Of a stretch of DNA of 64,000 nucleotides, positions 57,375-64,000 are shown one piece after another. The translations under genes and the position numbers were made by a program. Source of the DNA: Salegentibacter echinorum (GTDB lineage Bacteria > Bacteroidota > Bacteroidia > Flavobacteriales > Flavobacteriaceae); the NCBI RefSeq assembly GCF_900129445.1, contig NZ_FQVT01000002.1:248001-312000 (forward strand), read 5' to 3'. Positions within the stretch are counted from its first letter, which is position 1; each line of letters opens with the position of its first letter. The notes below the pieces were generated by a model. It was given only the letters and a program-made list of their open reading frames with translations, searched no databases and was not told the origin of the DNA.

Positions 57375-60203
57375 TTAATGCGCTTCCAGCCAATTTTGTC
57401 CCTCGCCCATTTCTATGTCCAATGGTACGTCTAATTTATAAGCGTTTTCCATTTCATACTTAATCATTTTTTTTACCTCCTCAAGCTCTTCTTTGTGAGC
57501 ATCAAAAACCAACTCATCATGTACCTGGAGTAGCATTTTAGTTTTAAATTTTCCTTCAGTAAGTTTTTGGTGAATATTAATCATTGCCAGTTTAATAATA
57601 TCGGCTGCACTTCCCTGTATTGGGGCATTTACAGCATTACGCTCTGCTGCGCCGCGCACCACCGCATTTCTGGAGTTTATGTCTTTTAAATAACGCCTTC
57701 GGCCTAAAACTGTTTGTACATAACCGTGTTCCCGGGCGTAAGCCACCTGATCGCTTATAAATCCGGTGAGTTTCGGGTATGTTTTATAATAAGTATCTAT
57801 CAGTTCTTTAGACTCGGCGCGGGATAAATTGGTTTGATTGCTTAATCCAAACGCAGAAACTCCATAAATAATCCCGAAGTTTACCGTCTTGGCATTGCTT
57901 CTTTGTTCCCGGGTTACTTTATCAATATCTACCTCAAAGACCCGGGCAGCGGTAGAAGCGTGAATATCTTTTCCATCTTTAAAAGCCTTAATCATATTTT
58001 CCTCTTTACTTAAAGCAGCGATAATGCGCAATTCTATCTGGGAATAATCGGCAGCGAGAATAATATGATTTTCATCACGGGGCACAAAAGCTTTTCTTAC
58101 CTGCCGGCCACGCTCGGTTCTAATTGGGATGTTTTGCAGGTTGGGATTATTGGAACTCAACCTACCGGTAGCGGCAACGGTTTGCATATAATCGGTATGA
58201 ATCCTGCCGGTAGCTCTTTGTACTTGTTTAGGCAGGGCATCTATATAAGTGTTTTGTAATTTCACCAGGGCGCGGAACATAAGTACATCTTCAACAATTT
58301 TATGTTCTTTTACCAGTGCCGAAAGTACATCCTCACTGGTGGAATATTGTCCCGTTTTAGTTTTCTTGGGCTTTTTAACCAGCGCCATTTTTTCAAATAA
58401 AATAAGCCCTAATTGTTTTGGCGAACTAATTTTAAATTCTTCTCCCGCTTCTTTATAGATGTTATCTTCCAGGACTTTTATATCGTTTTCTAATGCTTCG
58501 GAAAGTGATTTTAAGAAATCTTTGTCTAGTTTAATACCTTCCAGTTCCATTGCTGCCAGAACGCGAACCAGCGGAATTTCAATTTCATCAAACAACTTTC
58601 GGGTTTTAGCCTCTTTTAGCTCTTCCTGAAAGAATGTTTTAAGCTGAAGGGTAATATCGGCGTCTTCTACTCCATATTCGGTTTGTTGGTCTAAAGGCAC
58701 CACGCGCATAGACTTTTGGTTTTTGCCTTTTTTTCCGATTAATGCTGAAATAGGTTGTGGAGTGTAATTCAAATAAGTTTCGGCCAGCACATCCATATTG
58801 TGGCGCATATCTGGGTTTATCAAATAATGCGCGATCATGGTATCAAATAGTTTTCCTTTAATCTGTACTTTATATTTGGCTAAAACCTTAATATCATATT
58901 TTAAGTTCTGTCCAATTTTTTCGATGTTTTCATCTTCAAAAAACGGTCTTAATTCTTCGATAAGTTCCTGGGCTTTCTGCTGATCTTCCGGAAACGGCAA
59001 ATAGAAACCTTTCCCGGCTTCCCAGGAAAAAGCGATGCCTACAAGTTTAGCTTCCAGCGCGTTTAAACTGGTGGTTTCGGTATCCAGGCACACGCTGTCC
59101 TGCTTCATTAAATTCTGAAGAAATAGTTCTCGAGCCATTTTGGTGTTTAGGCTTTGATAAACGTGCGCGGTATCTTGCAAAGATTTTCTGCTGCCTTCAG
59201 TTTCTGTTATTTCACTGCCTTTATCTCCAGAGAATAAAGAAAATTGACCCGCACCAGCCGTTTCTGAAGCTTTTTTAGCGGTTGGCGAATTGGTAACCTG
59301 GGTTTGTTGTTCTTCCTCTCCGCTAAACAGTTTTATAAATTGATCTCTCAACCTTCTAAATTCCAGTTCTTCAAAGATTTCCTGTACTTTTTCAGAATCT
59401 GGCATGGAGAGTTCGTAATCTTCAGCATTAAAATTTACAGGGATATCGGTGATAATCGTGGCCAGTTCTTTAGAAAGTATGCCTTGCTTGGCATTGGCAA
59501 TCACTTTTTCTTTCATTTTCCCCTTAAGCTGGTCGGTGTTAGCGAGCAATTCCTCCATGCTTCCAAATTGTTTGAGGAATTTTTTAGCTGTTTTATCGCC
59601 AACCCCGGGAAGCCCCGGAATGTTATCTACTGCATCACCCATCATTCCCAAATAATCTATCACCTGTTCGGGGCGTTCTACTTCAAATCTTTTTTGAACT
59701 TCTGGAATACCCCAAATCTCTATCCCGTTACCCATTCTTGCCGGCCGGTACATAAAGATATTATCGGTGACCAATTGGGCAAAGTCCTTGTCTGGTGTAA
59801 CCATAAAAACCTGGTAATCCTCTTTTTCTGCCTGTTGAGCGAGGGTGCCAATGATATCATCGGCCTCACAACCTGCCATCTCTATCACCGGGATGTGCAT
59901 AGCCTTGAGAATATCCTGAATAATAGGAATTCCCTCTCGAATAGGCTCTGGTGTGGCATCTCGATTGGCCTTGTATTCGGTAAACATTTCTGTTCTTACT
60001 TTGCTGCCCTCCTTGTCGAAACACACTGCGAGATGATCTGGTTTTTCCCTTCTAATAACATCAAACAGGGAGTTCATAAACCCCATAATAGCCGAAGTGT
60101 CAAATCCCTTGGAATTTATTCGCGGATTTTTAATAAAAGCATAATATCCTCTAAAAATTAAGGCATAGGCATCAACAAGGAACAGGCGTTTTTTAGCAGA
60201 CAT
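57375..60203 (-). CDS. polA: DNA polymerase I
   Basis: All three domains are present in 942 residues: the 5'-3' exonuclease (about 1-290, FLVDAYALIFRGYYAF and CEADDIIGTLA), a 3'-5' exonuclease (about 345-520, CLDTETTSLNALEAKLVGIAF with intact DxE) and the polymerase (about 560-942, ADYSQIELR motif A, RSNAKTVNFGIIYG motif B, QVHDELVFD motif C). It fills gaps and removes primers. A TATCTTTG box at 60244-60251 is the probable promoter. Confidence 0.97.
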   Translation of the reverse strand: MSAKKRLFLVDAYALIFRGYYAFIKNPRINSKGFDTSAIMGFMNSLFDVIRREKPDHLAVCFDKEGSKVRTEMFTEYKANRDATPEPIREGIPIIQDILKAMHIPVIEMAGCEADDIIGTLAQQAEKEDYQVFMVTPDKDFAQLVTDNIFMYRPARMGNGIEIWGIPEVQKRFEVERPEQVIDYLGMMGDAVDNIPGLPGVGDKTAKKFLKQFGSMEELLANTDQLKGKMKEKVIANAKQGILSKELATIITDIPVNFNAEDYELSMPDSEKVQEIFEELEFRRLRDQFIKLFSGEEEQQTQVTNSPTAKKASETAGAGQFSLFSGDKGSEITETEGSRKSLQDTAHVYQSLNTKMARELFLQNLMKQDSVCLDTETTSLNALEAKLVGIAFSWEAGKGFYLPFPEDQQKAQELIEELRPFFEDENIEKIGQNLKYDIKVLAKYKVQIKGKLFDTMIAHYLINPDMRHNMDVLAETYLNYTPQPISALIGKKGKNQKSMRVVPLDQQTEYGVEDADITLQLKTFFQEELKEAKTRKLFDEIEIPLVRVLAAMELEGIKLDKDFLKSLSEALENDIKVLEDNIYKEAGEEFKISSPKQLGLILFEKMALVKKPKKTKTGQYSTSEDVLSALVKEHKIVEDVLMFRALVKLQNTYIDALPKQVQRATGRIHTDYMQTVAATGRLSSNNPNLQNIPIRTERGRQVRKAFVPRDENHIILAADYSQIELRIIAALSKEENMIKAFKDGKDIHASTAARVFEVDIDKVTREQRSNAKTVNFGIIYGVSAFGLSNQTNLSRAESKELIDTYYKTYPKLTGFISDQVAYAREHGYVQTVLGRRRYLKDINSRNAVVRGAAERNAVNAPIQGSAADIIKLAMINIHQKLTEGKFKTKMLLQVHDELVFDAHKEELEEVKKMIKYEMENAYKLDVPLDIEMGEGQNWLEAH

Positions 60204-60727
60204 AGTGTTTGAGAATTTATTTTTTCTGAATGTTCCAAAGCTACAAAGATATTAGCATATCATCTTTAAGACCGGTTAAAAAGTTAGTGGAGAATGATGG
60301 GAGCGGACAGAATAAATTCGTTTAAAGGCACTAAGTTAATTGGCAGGGCTTCGACGGGCTGTAATTGATGAAACTTGGAATATTTTATTCTTTAGTTTCT
60401 TGAAAATCAGAAAAATATCACAATTTTTGAAACTATAAATTGAATTTGAGGAATAAAAAACGCAACCACCCCTTCTTCAGCTAAGCTGAAATCATCCCCT
60501 CCTTGCCAAGTAGGGGAGCAGGCTTATCGGGTTACTTAGTCGAATTGAAAGCGCTCCTTCCCTTTGAAGGGAAGGTGACTTCTTTTGCGATAGCGGAAAG
60601 AGTCGGAAGGGTTGATATGTGATGTAATTTAGGTGAATTTAATCAGTTAAAAAAAAATCAGTTTTATCCCTAACAATTATTTAAAAAGCCATTTTATTCT
60701 TCCGAAGAAAAATATTGCATAAGTATT
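60204..60727. other. Gap with palindromic intergenic repeats
   Basis: No gene. From 60461 to 60620 there are three palindromes: TTCAGCTAAGCTGAA (60477-60491), CCCCT...AGGGG (60496-60516) and CCTTCCCTT-TG-AAGGGAAGG (60556-60575). They resemble the palindromic spacer sequences common in flavobacterial genomes. The polA promoter is at the left end. Confidence 0.55.
60244..60251 (-). promoter_or_regulatory. -7 promoter box of polA
   Basis: TATCTTTG on the minus strand, predicted leader about 36 bases; -33 reads GGT rather than TTG. Confidence 0.5.
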
Positions 60728-62038
60728 TTAAACACTGACCTGTCTTCTCTTGTTGCTATAGGCATAATAAAAAATATAGGCGTAACAAGCCATTACCAGG
60801 ATTAGTGCGATATTAAAGTTATAGGAATCTGTAAGGAAACCATAAGCCGGCGGGATAATAGCGCCACCAACAATCATAGTACATAAAATCCCGGAGCCCT
60901 GGGCTTTATCGTCTCCCAGCCCATCTAATGCAAGACTAAAGATAGTTGGAAACATAATAGAATTAAACAAGCCCACCGCAATAATAGTCCACATTGCTGC
61001 CAGCCCCACCGAGAAGGTGGAAATTAAGATCATTCCTATGGCGCCAACCGCAAAAATACTAAGCACTTTGGCTGGATTAAATATGGTAGTTAAATAAGAC
61101 CCTATAAAACGGCCAACCATGGCGCCCAGCCAGTAAAAGGTGACAAATACTCCAACTACCGCCATGTCACTGGAGGCAGAAACCCCGGTTGAAAGAACCC
61201 ACTCTGCTATGGTGCGCATAAAAGAGGTTTCTCTCACCACATTGGCAAGATCTAAGTTTAAAAAATAATTCACCATATAGCTACCCAGGGAAACTTCGGC
61301 TCCCACATAACAGAAAAGTCCGATGGCTCCTAAAACGAGATTTCTATTCTTCAACACCCGGCCATAATCGTTGGAAGCTTTCTTATCACTAACGGTAGGG
61401 AGTTTTACAAAGAAAAAAACTAACGCGATTAAGGCAATAAAGACAGCTATGCCTAGAAAAGGTAATTGCACTGCAGAGGCTTCAGCAGCATAATAGCTTT
61501 TTTGCGCCGTTGCATCCAGCGCCTCAATTTCAGCAGTGGTCTTTACCTTATCCTGAAGTATAAAAAAAGCGCCAAGAATAGGAGCAATAGAAGTTCCCAA
61601 CGAGTTAAAAGCCTGTGAAAGGTTTAACCTACTGGAAGCGGTTTTTTCTGGCCCCAATATGGTAACATAGGGATTGGCGGCAACCTGTAATACGGTGATT
61701 CCCGCAGCCAGGGTAAAATACCCTAACATGAAAATCCCAAATACCCTATAAGATGCGGCCGGATAGAATAAAAGACAACCCAGCGCCATGGCGCTCAAAC
61801 CTAAAATGATTCCTTTTTTATAACCGATCTTGGATAAAATATAACCTGCCGGAATGGAAAGTAAAAAAAAAGCTCCAAAGAAAGCAAATTGTACCATTCC
61901 TGCCTGGAAGTAGGAAAGTGTAAATACCTCGCGCAATCTTGGAATTAAAGAATCTACTAAGACGGTAATAAATCCCCATAAAAAGAAAAGTATGGTTACG
62001 AAAATAAAAGCGGTGCGGTATGATTTCTTCTGTTCCAT
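60728..62038 (-). CDS. Sugar MFS transporter (FucP / glucose-galactose type)
   Basis: The 436-residue protein has twelve membrane segments and the FHS-subfamily pattern (FFLWGFITVLVDSLIPRLRE, AGITVLQVAANPYVTILG with NPY). It is a sugar/proton symporter. It follows the asparaginase gene with no gap (TAA directly before ATG), so the two are one operon; the likely substrate is an amino sugar such as N-acetylglucosamine, by inference. Confidence 0.9.
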   Translation of the reverse strand: MEQKKSYRTAFIFVTILFFLWGFITVLVDSLIPRLREVFTLSYFQAGMVQFAFFGAFFLLSIPAGYILSKIGYKKGIILGLSAMALGCLLFYPAASYRVFGIFMLGYFTLAAGITVLQVAANPYVTILGPEKTASSRLNLSQAFNSLGTSIAPILGAFFILQDKVKTTAEIEALDATAQKSYYAAEASAVQLPFLGIAVFIALIALVFFFVKLPTVSDKKASNDYGRVLKNRNLVLGAIGLFCYVGAEVSLGSYMVNYFLNLDLANVVRETSFMRTIAEWVLSTGVSASSDMAVVGVFVTFYWLGAMVGRFIGSYLTTIFNPAKVLSIFAVGAIGMILISTFSVGLAAMWTIIAVGLFNSIMFPTIFSLALDGLGDDKAQGSGILCTMIVGGAIIPPAYGFLTDSYNFNIALILVMACYAYIFYYAYSNKRRQVSV

Positions 62039-63010
62039 TTATAAATGAGATTTACTTGGGATATTGGTATTCTGTTTATCCTGATATTTTACGTAGGTAA
62101 AACCCTGATGAATGCAGTAGGAACCTACATTTCCATTTTTGTCCAAAGCTAAGAAAGCTACCTGGAAATCTTTGTAATTCTTATGCTGTTTAACAATTCG
62201 CTGTACCGCAATTTCACAGGCTTCCTGCGGTGTTTTGCCCTGTCGCATGAGCTCTACGATTAAAAAACTGCCTACACTTTTTACAATAGCCTCGCCCATT
62301 CCGGTTGCTACGGCACCACCAATTTCATTGTCTAAATATAAACCAGCGCCAATAATTGGGGAATCCCCCACACGACCATTCATTTTATAGGCCAGGCCAG
62401 AGGTGGTACATGCCCCGGCGATATCCCCGGTTTCATCAATACACAGCATACCAATAGTGTCGTGATTTTCAATATTAATAATTGGTTTGTATTCTTTTTT
62501 CTTCAACCACTCTTTCCAGGCTTCTTCAGATTCTTTAGTGAGTAAATTTTGGCGTTTAAAGCCCTGCTGAATAGCAAACTGTAAAGCACCTTCCCCGGCC
62601 AGCATTACATGCGGAGTTTCCTCCATAACTTTTCGCGCTACAGAAACAGGGTGTTCAATTTCTTTTAAATAAACCACACTACCGCAGTCACCATTGGGTG
62701 CCATAATAGAAGCATCTAAAGTTACATTTCCGTCACGGTCTGGTGCTCCGCCGTTTCCCACGGTGGTATTAGACAGGTTTGCTTCTTCAACCTTTACGCC
62801 CTGTTCAGCAGCATCTAAGGCAGGAATTCCATTATAAAGTAATTCTCCTGCGGTTTTACTGGCTTCGTGAAAATTCCAGGTGGCCACACATATGGGATTG
62901 GGTTTCTGGTAATCTTTTAAATTTGCAGCGCTCACTTTACAGGCTGCGGGAAAAAAACTCACGCCGGCACCGGTAATCGTAGCGGCTTTTATAAAATTTC
63001 TACGTTTCAT
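62039..63010 (-). CDS. Tat-exported N4-(beta-N-acetylglucosaminyl)-L-asparaginase
   Basis: The N-terminus MKRRNFIKAATITGAG is a twin-arginine signal. The 323-residue protein is a glycosylasparaginase of the Ntn-hydrolase class. Self-cleavage would fall before Thr of NHDTIGML (about residue 184), making this Thr the nucleophile. Other motifs are NTTVGNGGAPDRDG and GRVGDSPIIGAG. It cuts the bond between N-acetylglucosamine and asparagine in glycoprotein debris. It works with the co-transcribed sugar transporter. Confidence 0.92.
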   Translation of the reverse strand: MKRRNFIKAATITGAGVSFFPAACKVSAANLKDYQKPNPICVATWNFHEASKTAGELLYNGIPALDAAEQGVKVEEANLSNTTVGNGGAPDRDGNVTLDASIMAPNGDCGSVVYLKEIEHPVSVARKVMEETPHVMLAGEGALQFAIQQGFKRQNLLTKESEEAWKEWLKKKEYKPIINIENHDTIGMLCIDETGDIAGACTTSGLAYKMNGRVGDSPIIGAGLYLDNEIGGAVATGMGEAIVKSVGSFLIVELMRQGKTPQEACEIAVQRIVKQHKNYKDFQVAFLALDKNGNVGSYCIHQGFTYVKYQDKQNTNIPSKSHL

Positions 63011-63068
63011 GTGGATGATTTTTAAGGTTAAAAAATCCCTGAAAAGTAGTTTATATCGCAGTGATATT

Positions 63069-63076
63069 CAAATTTA
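63069..63076 (-). promoter_or_regulatory. -7 promoter box of the asparaginase-transporter operon
   Basis: TAAATTTG on the minus strand matches TAnnTTTG; leader about 54 bases; no -33 TTG. Confidence 0.4.
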
Positions 63077-63254
63077 ATAGCTAAACGACCATTTTCGTAC
63101 TATTTACGGAAGTGATTTAGATTAACTTCACTAGTTTGTAGTAAGCAGTCTTAGTTTCTGGTGGCTATCAATAATCTGTTGTTAAGAATTAGATAGGTGG
63201 TTCTATAAGCGTTAAATTATGCCTAAACAAAATCGCTAACCTAATGATTAAAAG

Positions 63255-63262
63255 TAACTTTG
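63255..63262 (+). promoter_or_regulatory. -7 promoter box of the metallophosphoesterase gene
   Basis: TAACTTTG ends 11 bases before the ATG at 63273, predicting a very short leader. Confidence 0.5.
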
Positions 63263-63272
63263 CAGAAAAAAT

Positions 63273-64000
63273 ATGCGCTGGATTCTATTCATCGTCCTTT
63301 TCTTGCTGTTAGAAATTTACGCTTATCAGGCTTTAAAAACTATTACCCGCAGCTATTGGTGGTTGGGAATTTATTTTTTAATCACTGCTGTAGTGTTGGG
63401 AAACTTCCTTTATCAATGGTTGAAACCGGTAGAGGGAGCTGTATTAACTGGGGCGAGAAGTTATGCCTTTGGTTTCTTACTGGCTATAATACTTTTCAAG
63501 GTTTTTCTCTTACTAATTATGTTCGGGGAAGATTTAGTGCGTTTAAGTATAGCGTCTTACCGAAAAGTCTTTACCACTCAAAATACCTTTGCGTTACCAT
63601 CGCGTCGTAAATTTGTAAGTCAGTTGGCGCTGGGTTTGGCGGCCATACCTTTTGCTTCGGTTTTATATGGCATGTACCAGGGGCGCTATAATTTTAGGGT
63701 ATTACGCTATACTCTTTATTTTGAAGACCTGCCCGCTGCATTTGATGGTTATCGTGTAAGTCAAATAAGTGATGTTCACAGCGGAAGTTTCGATAACAAA
63801 AAGAAAATTCAATATGGTGTGGATTTACTGAACGAGCAGGAAAGTGATATGATCGTTTTTACGGGGGATTTGGTGAATAACGAAGCAAAGGAGATGAACA
63901 ACTGGACAGAGATGTTTAGCGGATTAAAAGCCAAAGACGGGGTTTATTCTATCCTCGGAAACCACGATTATGGTGATTATAAAAAATGGAGTTCTGCGGA
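63273..64000 (+). CDS. Membrane-bound metallophosphoesterase (3' end outside window)
   Basis: The frame from ATG 63273 is open to the window end: 242 codons without a stop, so the gene is truncated. Residues 1-100 hold three or four hydrophobic segments. A Tat-like RRKFVSQLALGLAAI (about 110-125) then precedes the calcineurin-like domain, with metal motifs SDVHSG, GDLVNN and GNHDYGD. This is the YkuE/YaeI-like group of membrane-anchored phosphoesterases. The substrate is unknown. Confidence 0.88.
   Translation, partial: MRWILFIVLFLLLEIYAYQALKTITRSYWWLGIYFLITAVVLGNFLYQWLKPVEGAVLTGARSYAFGFLLAIILFKVFLLLIMFGEDLVRLSIASYRKVFTTQNTFALPSRRKFVSQLALGLAAIPFASVLYGMYQGRYNFRVLRYTLYFEDLPAAFDGYRVSQISDVHSGSFDNKKKIQYGVDLLNEQESDMIVFTGDLVNNEAKEMNNWTEMFSGLKAKDGVYSILGNHDYGDYKKWSSA

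Noticed and set aside
59304-60161. 285-codon open frame antisense to polA
   Set aside because: It is the mirror of the strongly conserved 5'-3' exonuclease region; it has no promoter and its composition (Phe/Ser/Cys-rich) is that of a shadow frame.
63260-63610. 116-codon plus-strand frame near the right end
   Set aside because: It overlaps the true frame from 63273, which encodes a metallophosphoesterase and stays open to the window end.

Overview
The window looks like a chromosome segment of a marine-type Flavobacteriaceae bacterium (Bacteroidota), plausibly close to Gramella, Salegentibacter or Zunongwangia; the genus is an inference. Evidence is a SusC/SusD/TlpA outer-membrane locus with its own ECF sigma factor and FecR anti-sigma, many short lipoproteins with an SC lipobox, Bacteroidota-only families (DUF3078, DUF3109, DUF4412, SYLF lipoprotein), and promoters of the form TTG-N19-TAnnTTTG, the Bacteroidota primary sigma consensus, found in full upstream of three genes. 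I see no rRNA, tRNA, CRISPR array, prophage or insertion sequence.

Layout. 1-9 kb: the 3' end of a TonB-dependent receptor, a decaying hydroxyisourate hydrolase, a TrkA-C membrane protein, a YeiH-type exporter with its LysR regulator, a PepSY-like protein, an AI-2E transporter, a GH97 alpha-glucosidase broken by a one-base frameshift, and a SYLF lipoprotein. 9.5-17.4 kb: a nutrient-uptake locus, with TlpA-like lipoprotein, SusD, SusC (with STN domain) and FecR on the minus strand and the ECF sigma gene divergent. 17.7-24.1 kb: M16 peptidase, DsbD and a class V aminotransferase. 24.1-25.1 kb: a noncoding tandem repeat of about 358 bp in nearly three copies. 25-31 kb: an orphan polytopic membrane protein, a 1192-residue metallophosphoesterase-like/Omp85-like protein whose phosphatase motifs are lost, and TadA. 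31-43 kb: dxs, DUF3078, dgt, DUF4870/DUF4412, DUF3109, marC with a coupled small membrane protein, a comEB-ctp operon and HupE. 43-50 kb: a HigBA toxin-antitoxin pair and a heavy-metal efflux operon (DUF6660, CusA fused to TolC, CusB). 50-60 kb: trmN6-like methyltransferase, two oxidoreductases, the translation cluster rplM-rpsI-rpsB-tsf, a lipoprotein and polA. 60.7-63 kb: an operon of sugar MFS transporter and Tat-exported glycosylasparaginase. The last gene, a metallophosphoesterase, runs off the end.

How the parts work together. The ECF-FecR-SusC/D block is a transenvelope-signalling uptake system with no degradative enzyme beside it, so its substrate is unknown. DUF6660, CusA-TolC and CusB form one metal-export machine. 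The asparaginase and MFS permease would split GlcNAc-Asn and import the sugar. The rest is mostly housekeeping.

The most interesting non-routine signals are: a dispersed repeat family of about 100 bp (three copies, with stems that vary in sequence but largely still pair), the tandem repeat at 24.2-25.0 kb, the pseudo-phosphatase/kinase-like/beta-barrel protein, the CusA-TolC fusion passing through an intact signal peptide, the decaying HIUase, the HigBA operator palindrome, and -7 promoter boxes placed so that transcription would begin at the start codon. I found no clear candidate for a wholly new defence or mobile system.
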